A stretch of DNA of 48,474 nt from NCBI GenBank assembly GCA_018648265.1, contig JABGRN010000036.1, forward strand, positions 1-48,474, given 5' to 3'. The position numbers and the translations under genes are program-made. Position 1 is the first letter of the stretch. Each line of letters starts with the position of its first letter. This document shows positions 8,188-16,268 of this stretch, in pieces. The DNA comes from Prolixibacteraceae bacterium. Lineage in GTDB: Bacteria; Bacteroidota; Bacteroidia; Bacteroidales; Prolixibacteraceae. The notes beneath the pieces were generated by a model that was given only the letters and a program-made list of their open reading frames with translations, was not told where the DNA came from and ran no database searches.

Positions 8188-8247
8188 TTAAATCATCACG
8201 TTCAGCTCAATAAAAACCTGTTCCAGTAGTGCTTCGGTGAATTTCAT
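8188..8247 (-). pseudogene. 5' remnant of a second hsdR
   Basis: Twenty codons (ATG to TAA) read MKFTEALLEQVFIELN and then three unrelated residues. The first 16 residues match the start of the intact HsdR at 12 positions, and the DNA matches at about 39 of 45 bases. The divergence argues against a very recent copy of the neighbouring gene. It looks like the stump of another hsdR allele left when a cassette was inserted or exchanged. It directly follows the 117-aa gene and precedes the AlbA_2/ATPase gene. Confidence 0.75.
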
Positions 8248-8271
8248 TTTTTAGTTTTTAACTAATACTTA

Positions 8272-8625
8272 CTAAAAGGGCAAATTTGCATCATTATCAA
8301 TTTCAGGTTCAATTACGGCTTCAGGTTCTGAATCTTCAACATCATCAACTGTTTTGTCTAAAGTTGCAACAGTTTTATTATATTCTTTAATGATAGAATC
8401 TATCGTTTCTAATATTAATTTCAATGTACTTTCTTCGCTTATATCGTTGTCTCCTTTTGGAATCAATAACTTTTTACTATCAATTGATTGTGTCAACTCG
8501 GAAACCAGTTTAGTAAAATCAATATCTCCGGAAAAATCTATTGAAATGGCATTAGATGTTATTCCTGTGATTAAAATCAATTTACTCTCGTTGCTTATTT
8601 TTAGACTGTATTCTTTTGTTTCCAT
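8272..8625 (-). CDS. Small protein with acidic, SSB-like C-terminal tail
   Basis: This 117-residue protein has no domain I recognise. The first 60 residues alternate short beta-like segments (YSLKISNESKLILI, ISIDFSG). A helical stretch follows to about residue 85. The last 25 residues are strongly acidic and end DNDANLPF. The terminal D-x-x-LPF resembles the tip by which single-stranded DNA-binding proteins recruit partners. It starts 11 bases after the PHP/ATPase gene, so the two are almost certainly co-translated and probably work together. It may be an adaptor, a regulatory partner or an antitoxin-like factor for the ATPase; this is inference. Confidence 0.6.
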   Translation of the reverse strand: METKEYSLKISNESKLILITGITSNAISIDFSGDIDFTKLVSELTQSIDSKKLLIPKGDNDISEESTLKLILETIDSIIKEYNKTVATLDKTVDDVEDSEPEAVIEPEIDNDANLPF

Positions 8626-8636
8626 TGTTATTCGGT

Positions 8637-11072
8637 TTAAATGCTTTTTATGTCATATTTTTCTGAACGTTTCTTAAAAATATATTCACCTCCATCAAGA
8701 ATTTCACAAATCTCTTTTTGGGCAGTTTTATCTTCAAGTTTTATTTGTTTATAACTTATCTTATTATTTATATTTTGTGCCAAGATTATTGTCTCTGCAT
8801 CTCCATAAACTACTATTGACGGATTATGAGTTACCAAAAATATTTGTTTGTTATGCTTTATTTCTCTTAAAAGTGTTACCAAATTTTTTGAAATAAATCT
8901 ATTGCCCAGATTGTCTTCCGGCTGGTCAATTAATATTGATTTAGTACTCGCTTGTTTCAAAATTATTTCCAAATATTTTTCAGAGTTATATCCAGGACTT
9001 TTATCTTTGGATGTTTCACTGTCGGAATATCTTAAGTAATCTTTTGGAGATAACATCGAATTTTTAATAGGGCTAATCTGCGATTCTAGTTTTTTACGAA
9101 AAGATGCTGGTTTTATATCCTGATAACTTTTCACAGTAGTCTTATTGTAAAGAAGTCTAAGTATATTTTCAAAAATACTTATTTCGGTATATGGACGTAA
9201 TATACTATCCAGTATTTCCTCTTTAAGAGATGCTTCCTCGCTAACTTCAAGCACTAATTTGATATCTTCATATAAATCAATCTCCTTATAAAGTGCATAC
9301 TTAAAATTCTCAATCTCATCGCTAAAAACCTTTAATTTCCCATAATTTTGAAATTTCGATTTAATAGTATCTTTTAATCTTTGTAATTGTTGTTTTCCGA
9401 CAGTTTTTGCATTCGACTTCATATTTAGTTTTGAATTAGCTTCAGAAATCGTTTGCTCTGCTAATTCAATAAAATCGATTTTGCCATTAATTAACATTTG
9501 TAATTCGACTATTTCACTGTTTTTAATTTCTAGTAATTTAAGGAACTCCTCTTTCACCTTTTCTTGCTCTCTTTCCAGAGATATTAATCGATGATTTGAA
9601 AATTTTCTTACATTTTCCTGAATTATTTCGATTACTTCAAGAATTTCATTTATTTCATCAGAAATATTAATACTATCAATTAAATCTTGAGAATCTAGAT
9701 AAAAAACTACCTCCCGACTAAGTATATTTTCAATGGTTTTAGCATGTAATACATGAGTTTTATTCAATGTTTCTTCATGGGCATTATTATAGGCAGTTGC
9801 AATTCTGTTCTGAATTTCATTTAACCTGAAATTATGCTTTTCAAAATCCTGTAAAATTGATTGATATCCTTCCTTTTTTCCAACTTTAAACGCCAGCTCT
9901 TTTAATTCTTTTCTTTCAAAATACCTTACGACTTCACCTTGACTGATTCGAATAATATCTTCCTTATTTATCGAAGTAATATCCTTGAAGTTTCTGTCAT
10001 TTTCACCCTTAATTATTGTTCTTATATGAGGGATACTGTAGGTAGTATCAGGTTCAAGAGAATCAATACTCTTACACAGAAGCCACAATAATAAGCTTTT
10101 GCCGCTCGACCTACCTCCGATAATTACATTTAAGCTTGGACTAAACTCGAACTCTATTTCTTCGATAAAGTCGCAATCACTAATTCTAAATCTTTCAATA
10201 CTTGCTCCATTGCTTTGCAGGGCTCCATATTGTTGCGATGACAGAATTCTGGACTCCGGATCAATGAAAGCAAGCCTTATTGTTTCGTAATTTTTACTTC
10301 CTTTTAAATAGTAAAAATCATGATTTCCGGTGATTCCTTTATGCTTGCAAGGATATTGATTAATGTTATGGTTGTCAGAGAAATTAATATAAGCTATATC
10401 CTTTTTTGCTCTATGTTCCGTTGGTTTTTTCCTATCGAAACCTGCATTGTATATTTGTTGGGTTTCTTCTTTAGATACTTTCTCTAATGCACTTTGCATC
10501 AAAATGACCATTTTTTGGGCATCGTCAATTTCGTTTCTACCATGTGCAGCAACTATGCTTTGTGTATTGCCCGCATGAGGAATAAAGAAAAAATCTTTTC
10601 CAAAAAATATTTTTGACAATTCTCCAAAAGTGATTTTCCTATTCAACTTCGTCAGACCTTTTTTTGTGTATTTGTCTTCGAGTGCTTTACTAATTTTTTT
10701 TGCTCCCTCAACATCTGAATAATTAAAAATTAAAAGTGAATGGTAATTTTTGATTTCTCCTGATTCCCTTGACTTCTCAATATCAAGCTCAACACCAACA
10801 AATAATTTTGGATCGTTTTCAGAATTGTATTTAGAATAGTATTCCTCGTAAGCGTCAATATTTATTATATTGTGGTCAGTAAGCGAAAATATATTAACTC
10901 CATTTTCAACCAATTTCGAATGTAAAACATCTACAGAAAATACTCCTGCATAATCACCGGTTTTCGTTTCATTGCTTTTGTCAGTATGAATATGCAAATC
11001 TATTTTGTGCCAACTAGAAAAGGGTTTATTATTCATTTTTATCCAATTTAATTGTTGTTGAGATATTGTCAT
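8637..11072 (-). CDS. PHP-phosphoesterase/SMC-like ATPase fusion (TrlF-like)
   Basis: The 811-residue protein fuses a PHP phosphoesterase to an SMC/RecN-type ATPase. PHP metal ligands are all visible: DLHIHTD (25-31), TDHN (65-68), E95, H111, H166 and the SDNH motif (232-235). The ATPase has Walker A GGRSSGKS (319-326), a long coiled-coil region (about 390-650) and Walker B LIDQPEDN (714-721), followed by a THNP switch. The end GGEYIFKKRSEKYDI matches the usual tail of proteins annotated as TrlF-family AAA-like ATPases. The start at 11072 is supported by a purine-rich GGAGAAAGGA sequence and by TAATG overlap with an upstream remnant. Placed between hsdS and hsdR, it is reminiscent of PrrC or RloC, ATPase-nuclease guards embedded in hsd operons. 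A nuclease effector role is inferred, and the substrate is unknown. Confidence 0.8.
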   Translation of the reverse strand: MTISQQQLNWIKMNNKPFSSWHKIDLHIHTDKSNETKTGDYAGVFSVDVLHSKLVENGVNIFSLTDHNIINIDAYEEYYSKYNSENDPKLFVGVELDIEKSRESGEIKNYHSLLIFNYSDVEGAKKISKALEDKYTKKGLTKLNRKITFGELSKIFFGKDFFFIPHAGNTQSIVAAHGRNEIDDAQKMVILMQSALEKVSKEETQQIYNAGFDRKKPTEHRAKKDIAYINFSDNHNINQYPCKHKGITGNHDFYYLKGSKNYETIRLAFIDPESRILSSQQYGALQSNGASIERFRISDCDFIEEIEFEFSPSLNVIIGGRSSGKSLLLWLLCKSIDSLEPDTTYSIPHIRTIIKGENDRNFKDITSINKEDIIRISQGEVVRYFERKELKELAFKVGKKEGYQSILQDFEKHNFRLNEIQNRIATAYNNAHEETLNKTHVLHAKTIENILSREVVFYLDSQDLIDSINISDEINEILEVIEIIQENVRKFSNHRLISLEREQEKVKEEFLKLLEIKNSEIVELQMLINGKIDFIELAEQTISEANSKLNMKSNAKTVGKQQLQRLKDTIKSKFQNYGKLKVFSDEIENFKYALYKEIDLYEDIKLVLEVSEEASLKEEILDSILRPYTEISIFENILRLLYNKTTVKSYQDIKPASFRKKLESQISPIKNSMLSPKDYLRYSDSETSKDKSPGYNSEKYLEIILKQASTKSILIDQPEDNLGNRFISKNLVTLLREIKHNKQIFLVTHNPSIVVYGDAETIILAQNINNKISYKQIKLEDKTAQKEICEILDGGEYIFKKRSEKYDIKSI

Positions 11073-11167
11073 TACATTCCTTTCTCCCCCCTGCCTTCGC
11101 CAAAGCTTTGGCAGAAAGGTGCACTTAGCAACTTATCAACTTCGGCCAAAGCGTATTGTGAAGCTTG
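11072..11167 (-). pseudogene. 3' remnant of an unidentified gene before the PHP/ATPase gene
   Basis: Thirty-one codons free of stops read ...QYALAEVDKLLSAPF... and end GEKGM-stop. The TAA overlaps the ATG of the PHP/ATPase gene as TAATG, the geometry of translational coupling. No start codon is present and a stop lies just upstream. It therefore looks like the tail of a gene formerly coupled to the PHP/ATPase gene, with its body deleted. A perfect 14-bp palindrome, GCCAAAGCTTTGGC (11099-11112), lies inside it. The identity of the lost gene is unknown. Confidence 0.4.
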
Positions 11168-11215
11168 TTAAAGTTATTTTTAGTGATTTCATTTTTAATT
11201 CGTATTAATTTGTTT

Positions 11216-12205
11216 TTATTCAACTTCAAACTTTTGTCTCAAAGCCCCGCTAGTAAAATCATCACTTCTTAAAATAACTTCAATGCCAACTCTACATGGT
11301 TCTTTAAAAATGACGATAATTTCCTTGCCAAAAACTTCTTTTTCTGGTACATTCTGAGCGATGGAAACTGCCGTTTTCATATTTCGCAGTTTAGTTCTCC
11401 TATAAATAAAATATTCTTCTTCTTCCTCATAATCGACGTGAAAGTTTGGCAAAACAACATTTCCACCGAATGAATAATTTGACGATTGTTCATTCTTTAT
11501 CCGCTCAAACTCTGTATTAGCAATAATTTTATAATAGTTGCTTTTTAAAACTTTCATTTCAATATCAAAACCAATTGATGTATTTGAAGTATTTTCAATG
11601 TTTATATCCAAAATTTTTACAGTAATCTCATCAGACGAAGGGAAATCTTCAAAACCAATTAAAGTTGGTAATATTATTAAATCTGATTTTCTATCTTTCT
11701 TTGAATATCTATCCTTATAAATTTTTTCAAAATCAGAACGTACCATTTTATCTGTTCTAGTACCAACTCTTATGAAACCATCACCTTCGCGATAAACTAT
11801 TCTATTTTTATCATCATCACCTACAACCTGAACTTCTTTTTTAAATAGATATGGTTTGTCCTTATTATCAAAAATCCTAAAGTAAGCTAATTGATAACCT
11901 TTGAATTCAATAGGTCTGTATTCGAAATGAATCTGAGGTTCAATATATGTGTTTATGTATTGCTGATAATTCGCCTGGTCAATTAAATTGGAAATATTGT
12001 GAAAAGTATAAGGAACTCCATCCTTTTCCTTTACACCAATAATAATGTATTTATCAGCATTGTCTGGATGATTTGCCATCGCAGAAATATCTTTTAAAAA
12101 CTCATGCTTTTTATAATCATTTCCGAGGGAGTACTGTTCCATCTTAAAGTCAATATTGTGACTTTCCGAATGATATTCTAATATTTCTTTTACCTTTTCG
12201 CTCAT
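11216..12205 (-). CDS. Schlafen/AlbA_2-domain protein
   Basis: This 329-residue protein begins with an AlbA_2 (Schlafen-like) domain, about residues 10-165. Its typical core motifs are ESHNIDFKM near 14-22, YIIIGVKEKDG near 53-63 and a late GDGFIRVGTRT near 142-152. The C-terminal half (170-329) is beta-rich and not recognised. It overlaps the hsdS stop by 4 bases (ATGA), so it is translationally coupled to hsdS. Unlike the second AlbA_2 protein (6428-8125), it lacks the GHKL-like segment and the winged helix. Small AlbA_2 proteins occur beside restriction and other defence genes, but a defined activity for this one cannot be stated. Confidence 0.75.
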   Translation of the reverse strand: MSEKVKEILEYHSESHNIDFKMEQYSLGNDYKKHEFLKDISAMANHPDNADKYIIIGVKEKDGVPYTFHNISNLIDQANYQQYINTYIEPQIHFEYRPIEFKGYQLAYFRIFDNKDKPYLFKKEVQVVGDDDKNRIVYREGDGFIRVGTRTDKMVRSDFEKIYKDRYSKKDRKSDLIILPTLIGFEDFPSSDEITVKILDINIENTSNTSIGFDIEMKVLKSNYYKIIANTEFERIKNEQSSNYSFGGNVVLPNFHVDYEEEEEYFIYRRTKLRNMKTAVSIAQNVPEKEVFGKEIIVIFKEPCRVGIEVILRSDDFTSGALRQKFEVE

Positions 12206-13380
12206 TGTTCAACAACTTCTTTTTCAGTTTCAACTTTAGTGATTTTTGAAAGAACTAAATCTCTCATCTTTAAAAGTTTTTGATTTTCCATATTTTTAGA
12301 TTCCATCAATTGAAATATTGGTATTGCCTTTTTTTCAAATTCACAAACAGAGTCAAAACTTGGATATTTAATTTCAAAACTTCTTAAATCTCCTAATAAT
12401 AAATTTGATTGAGTTGAACCACCTGCTAAATCAACTATATCTTTTAAATAGAATTTTATTAGTGAGTATAAAAAATAGGTTTTTGCAACATCTTTCTTAG
12501 GTTTTAAAATTGCAACACTTTTTTGAAACGTTGTTTTATTTGTTTCAGGTAAATCTTTTACTATTGCCATGCGACCAATCGTTCCTGCATTTGTAAGTAA
12601 TATATCACCTGCATAAAGATTTGTTCTCCTATGAGTTTCTTCAAAATCAACTTTTGTTATTTGTCTCGCATTATCGTAAATGATTTCACCCCTGGACAAG
12701 TCTTTCACACTTACAAAGTAATAGCCGGAATTTAATTCATTTTCACAATCACCGTGTTTTCCATCAGTTATAAGTGAACATAAATCTCCTAATTTTTTTT
12801 CTGTTTCATTTTTCACTGCATTCTCCACAAACCAATGTTTGTAAAGTGCCTGGGCGGTTTCCTCCAGTTTTTGGTTAAGTTGTTCGTTGAGTTTTATGCG
12901 GTTAACAATTGTGTTGTATTCTTTTACAAAAGCGCGCTGTTTTTCGATGGAGGGAACGGGGAGTTCCGTTTCGCACATTTCTACCCAGTCAAATGTTTCG
13001 CGGGCACTGCCATGAGATTTAAAACGTGCATACCTGTCAAACTCTGGTCGGCGAAACCACATCATTAAATATTCGGGAAGCAGTTCATTGTGGTCGATAA
13101 TTTCAAAAACTACATAAGCCTGGGAAACAATTGCTTTATCAAATTCTTCAAGCAAAGCCACAGAAATTTTGTTGCCATTTCTGGAAGTTACCGGTCCATA
13201 AGCAAATTGGTTTCTTTTTATAATCTTGTAGGTTGACATATCGGTGCCAACTGTATTTGCAATGGAAGGCATCAGTATTTTTTTAATACTTACACCCAAC
13301 AACTTCTCAACTTTCAATTCAGAGTTTCGGTTATTAACTTCCTGTATATATTTGCCAAGTTTTTTATATTTTGACCTCAT
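12202..13380 (-). CDS. hsdS: Type I restriction-modification specificity subunit (HsdS)
   Basis: HsdS recognises the bipartite target for both methylation and restriction. The 392 residues hold two target-recognition domains (about 1-130 and 190-335). Each is followed by a conserved helical spacer: the central one includes LNQKLEETAQALYKHWF (about 163-179), and the last lies near the C-terminus. The second domain begins KLGDLCSLITDGKH, a typical HsdS opening. The gene overlaps hsdM by 17 bases and the downstream AlbA_2 gene by 4 bases, indicating one operon. No truncation is seen. The target sequence cannot be predicted. Confidence 0.92.
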   Translation of the reverse strand: MRSKYKKLGKYIQEVNNRNSELKVEKLLGVSIKKILMPSIANTVGTDMSTYKIIKRNQFAYGPVTSRNGNKISVALLEEFDKAIVSQAYVVFEIIDHNELLPEYLMMWFRRPEFDRYARFKSHGSARETFDWVEMCETELPVPSIEKQRAFVKEYNTIVNRIKLNEQLNQKLEETAQALYKHWFVENAVKNETEKKLGDLCSLITDGKHGDCENELNSGYYFVSVKDLSRGEIIYDNARQITKVDFEETHRRTNLYAGDILLTNAGTIGRMAIVKDLPETNKTTFQKSVAILKPKKDVAKTYFLYSLIKFYLKDIVDLAGGSTQSNLLLGDLRSFEIKYPSFDSVCEFEKKAIPIFQLMESKNMENQKLLKMRDLVLSKITKVETEKEVVEQ

Positions 13381-14935
13381 ACCCCAACTCTTTAAATACG
13401 TTCAGAAGATCTTTTTTCGATTGTTCTTCGGCTTTCAGCAATTCACTGAATTCACCTTGCAGGGCAGTCATTTTTTTATCAAAATCGATATTTTCATCAC
13501 GGTTTACAAACTCAATGTATTTGCTTGGTACCAGCGAATAATCTTTGGCTTTTACTTCCTCAATTTTAGCCGAATAACAATATTCCGGTGTGTTTTTGTA
13601 ATTCTGTTCAAAATCCTTATGCTGCCAGTCGTGATAGGTTTTGGTAATATCCTTTATGTCTTTTTCAGAAAACTGGGTATATTTTTTCTCAAACGGTTCA
13701 CCCCACTGGCGCAAATCCATAAACAGAATTTCATCTTCTCGGTTTTGGTAGTTTTTAACTACATCGTTTAAGGTAATTGTTCTTTCTTTTTTGTTGTGGT
13801 TTAAAATCCAGAGGGTTACACTAATATCGGTGGTATAAAACAGGTTTCTGGGCATAATAACAATTGCCTCAACCAATTTATTTTTAATCAGTTTTTTACG
13901 GATTTTGTATTCTTCGCCTCCACCGGAAAGTGCGCCGTTTGCAAGGATAAAACCGGCCACTCCATTTTCGGAAAGTTTGGAAGCCATGTTTAATATCCAA
14001 CCGTAATTAGCATTGCTTGTTGGTGGTACTTCGTAACCCCGCCAGCGTGGGTCGTCGATGAGTTCGTTGCCTGCCCTCCAGTTTTTTTGGTTAAAAGGCG
14101 GATTGGCCATAATAAAGTCGGCTTTCAGGTCGGGGTGCTGGTCTCGGCCAAAAGTATCGGCAGGCACATCGCCCAAATTGGCGGCAATACCACGAATGGC
14201 CAGGTTCATTTTTGCCAGTTTGTAAGTGGTGGCGGTGTATTCCTGTCCGTAAATGGAAACCTCTCGTTTGTTTCCGTGGTGGCTTTCGATAAACTTCACC
14301 GATTGCACAAACATACCACCCGAGCCACAGGCGGGGTCGTAAATTACGCCTTTGTAGGGTTCTATCATTTCGGCAATGAGGTTTACAATGCTTTTGGGCG
14401 TATAGAATTCGCCTTTCCCTTTTCCTTCGGCCAGGGCAAATTTACTAAGGAAATATTCGTACACCCGGCCCACAATGTCCTGTTGTTTGTCGTGCAGGGT
14501 GTTAATGTTGTTAATGGTATCGAGCAGGGCGGCCAGTTTGCTTACATCCATGTTCAGCCGCGAGAAATAATTATCGGGCAGTGCACCTTTCAGCGTTGGG
14601 TTGTTTTTTTCGATGGTATGCAGTGCGGTGTCAATAATTAGCGCAATATTATCTTGTTTCGAGTTTTCAACAATGTGGCTCCATCGTGATTCGGGGGTGA
14701 GATAAAACACATTTTTCATGTTGTAGAACTCTGCCATTTCAATGTATTTCCCTTTGCCATCGGCAACAATTTCCAGCCGGCGTTCTTCAAATTTATCGCT
14801 TACAAACTTCAGGAAAATCAATCCCAAAACCACATGTTTATATTCCGATGATTCAACCGTTCCGCGTAATTTATTGGCCGAATCCCAGAGGGTTTCTTCC
14901 ATACTTTTTTGTTTGCCGTTTTGTTTTTTTGCCAT
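13364..14935 (-). CDS. hsdM: Type I N6-adenine DNA methyltransferase (HsdM)
   Basis: HsdM methylates adenine in the site chosen by HsdS and is the core of the complex. From the ATG at 14935 it has 523 residues. The N-terminal helical HsdM domain (about 10-140) precedes the class I methyltransferase fold, with the SAM motif DPACGSGG at 200-207 and the catalytic NPPF at 278-281. I prefer this start to the ATG 24 bases upstream because MAKKQNGKQK begins the protein in family-like fashion. It is the first gene of the minus-strand operon. I could not find a clear TAnnTTTG promoter in its 65-bp upstream stretch. Confidence 0.95.
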   Translation of the reverse strand: MAKKQNGKQKSMEETLWDSANKLRGTVESSEYKHVVLGLIFLKFVSDKFEERRLEIVADGKGKYIEMAEFYNMKNVFYLTPESRWSHIVENSKQDNIALIIDTALHTIEKNNPTLKGALPDNYFSRLNMDVSKLAALLDTINNINTLHDKQQDIVGRVYEYFLSKFALAEGKGKGEFYTPKSIVNLIAEMIEPYKGVIYDPACGSGGMFVQSVKFIESHHGNKREVSIYGQEYTATTYKLAKMNLAIRGIAANLGDVPADTFGRDQHPDLKADFIMANPPFNQKNWRAGNELIDDPRWRGYEVPPTSNANYGWILNMASKLSENGVAGFILANGALSGGGEEYKIRKKLIKNKLVEAIVIMPRNLFYTTDISVTLWILNHNKKERTITLNDVVKNYQNREDEILFMDLRQWGEPFEKKYTQFSEKDIKDITKTYHDWQHKDFEQNYKNTPEYCYSAKIEEVKAKDYSLVPSKYIEFVNRDENIDFDKKMTALQGEFSELLKAEEQSKKDLLNVFKELGYEVKI

Positions 14936-15143
14936 AAAATGTAATATGTATGTAAACATTAAATTACACCTAATCCGTTGGAATTAATGCCTGAGGACAG
15001 GTTAGTTTGTTTTAGCGACTAATTTAGTAAAATCAAATGCACTTAAACCAATATATTTTACAAAACATGAAAATACGATTAAAAAAGGAGTTTTATTATT
15101 TTGTGGTTTTGTTGTGTTTGGAAGGAATGTTACGACCAAAAAA

Positions 15144-15163
15144 AATCCGGCTTTCACCGGATT
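15144..15163 (-). terminator. Intrinsic terminator of the SSB-tailed gene
   Basis: AATCCGG-CTTTCA-CCGGATT lies 8 bases beyond the stop at 15171, with a T9 run on the minus strand. Confidence 0.8.
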
Positions 15164-15170
15164 CTTTTTG

Positions 15171-15506
15171 TTAAAAAGGTAAGTCACCGGCAGGAACCAT
15201 ATCAGGAATTATTTTGCCTGTTTTATCTGTTTTGGCATTTCCACGTTTTTTAGGAGTTTTAGCTTTTGGGGTTTCAGCTTCAGCAGTTTCTGCTTCAACT
15301 TCTTCCAGACGGGAAACGTAAGCGGTGTGAGTGCGTCCAAAATCGTCTGGTTTTCTCATTCTGGCAACTTCGATTGTTACATACTCTTTGCCATTGTACC
15401 CGTGAACAAATTTCAGCAAATTTTCCACATTCAAGGTAACTTTAACAATTTCCAAACTTTCGTGAGCGGTGCCTTTTCCAATGTAATTTTTTTTGTAAGC
15501 TTTCAT
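15171..15506 (-). CDS. Small island protein with SSB-like C-terminal tip
   Basis: The 111-residue protein has a compact N-terminal part (1-65, MKAYKKNYIGKG...) with an OB-like strand pattern. A low-complexity linker rich in A, E, K, P and T follows (about 70-100), and the protein ends in AGDLPF. The architecture of a small fold, flexible linker and LPF tip is that of a single-stranded-DNA-binding protein or a relative. I cannot confirm an OB fold without structure prediction. Similar short proteins occur on Bacteroidota integrative elements. It has its own terminator. A leader at 15567-15628 is duplicated upstream of the 55-aa gene at 1324-1491, which suggests co-regulation of two island genes 14 kb apart. 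Confidence 0.65.
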   Translation of the reverse strand: MKAYKKNYIGKGTAHESLEIVKVTLNVENLLKFVHGYNGKEYVTIEVARMRKPDDFGRTHTAYVSRLEEVEAETAEAETPKAKTPKKRGNAKTDKTGKIIPDMVPAGDLPF

Positions 15507-15566
15507 GATATTTATTTTTTATAGTTAAAAATTTATGCAGGTACAGAAATAAAAATTCAGGGTACA

Positions 15567-15628
15567 CAATGAGGAACTGGAATACCGGAATCCCGATGCA
15601 ATCGGTATGAGGATATGCCGGGAAAATC
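15567..15628 (-). promoter_or_regulatory. Leader family B, copy 2
   Basis: This block carries GAGGAAcTGGAATACCG and AGGATATGCCGgGAAAATC, about 22 bases apart, as at 1548-1609. It ends about 60 bases upstream of the gene start at 15506, almost the same distance as copy 1. The conserved spacing and distance point to a functional leader or operator pair. Confidence 0.55.
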
Positions 15629-15996
15629 ATTTTGTAATTTACTTTCCCTGAATATGTGACCATCAGGAAATTAGCCGGTCACATAGTTTTTTCATTTCAC
15701 CTTAGCATCGATTTATCACGGAGAAAAAAATATATCCTTGAAGCGTTTCTTTGATTCAAAAAAAATAGTTGGGAAAAGGTACTACAGAAAGTTACTGTTA
15801 AAGTCTTAAATAGTTGAAGATATATTCGCAACAGGATAATGACATCCCGTGTATCGAAGTTGTTAAAAAACCGTGATTTGCACTTACACGGCAGTTTCAA
15901 GACTGGGTTGATATCTGCTGATGCTCACTCCGCAAAAATCCCAACCAAAAAAAATGAATCGGGTAGGGGTATTGAATTCATGTAAATGATACCTGC
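15629..15996. other. Intergenic stretch without a supportable gene
   Basis: About 370 bp. Short frames exist on the minus strand (for example 15697-15900), but they have no recognisable content. A weak stem, CCGTG/CACGG, flanks GCACTT-type sequence near 15870-15892. Nothing else was recognised. Confidence 0.35.
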
Positions 15997-16180
15997 TTCG
16001 ACAACATCGACAGGCTCAGTTACCGATTTCGACAGGTACAACTATCAACATCGACAGGCTAAGTTACCAATTTCGGCAGGCTCAATATTCGACAAGCTCG
16101 GTTACCACATTTTCGGCAGGTACAACTATCAACTTCGACAGGCTCAGTTATCACATTTTCGGCAAGCTCAGTTACTAATT
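15997..16180. repeat. Degenerate 20-24-bp repeat array
   Basis: Eight to nine copies of a unit close to TCGACAGGCTCAGTTACCA follow each other with alternating variants: GGCTCAGTTACC, GGTACAACTATCAAC and AAGCTCAGTTAC. Units differ by substitutions and by 0-4 bases in length. There are no unique spacers, so this is not a CRISPR. A reading frame across it would be repeat-derived and is not called. Confidence 0.75.
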
Positions 16181-16184
16181 TTGG

Positions 16185-16268
16185 TTCTTTTCTCTTTGCC
16201 GCAAGATTTAAAGAGAAAAGAACACGGAGCAAACCCCAGGTTCGTCATCTGACGGAGGTCCCTGGGGT
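16185..16268. repeat. Two strong adjacent hairpins
   Basis: The first is a perfect 13-bp stem, TTCTTTTCTCTTT (16185-16197) with AAAGAGAAAAGAA (16210-16222). The second pairs ACCCCAGG (16233-16240) with CCTGGGGT (16261-16268) and encloses an inner CGTC-ATCT-GACG stem. Together they end the repeat array. They could be a structured RNA, a terminator pair or part of a mobile element end. Confidence 0.55.

Noticed and set aside
15002-15187. 61-codon minus-strand frame upstream of hsdM
   Set aside because: It runs through the terminator of the SSB-tailed gene and overlaps that gene's end; it has no domain.
15442-15663. 73-codon minus-strand frame over leader family B
   Set aside because: It spans the duplicated leader and overlaps the start of the SSB-tailed gene in another frame; the second leader copy does not preserve this frame.
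15997-16180. CRISPR array
   Set aside because: Units are contiguous and degenerate, with no constant repeat separated by unique spacers, and no cas genes are near.
15986-16252. 88-codon plus-strand frame
   Set aside because: It is the translated repeat array; the units do not keep the frame and the hairpins interrupt it.
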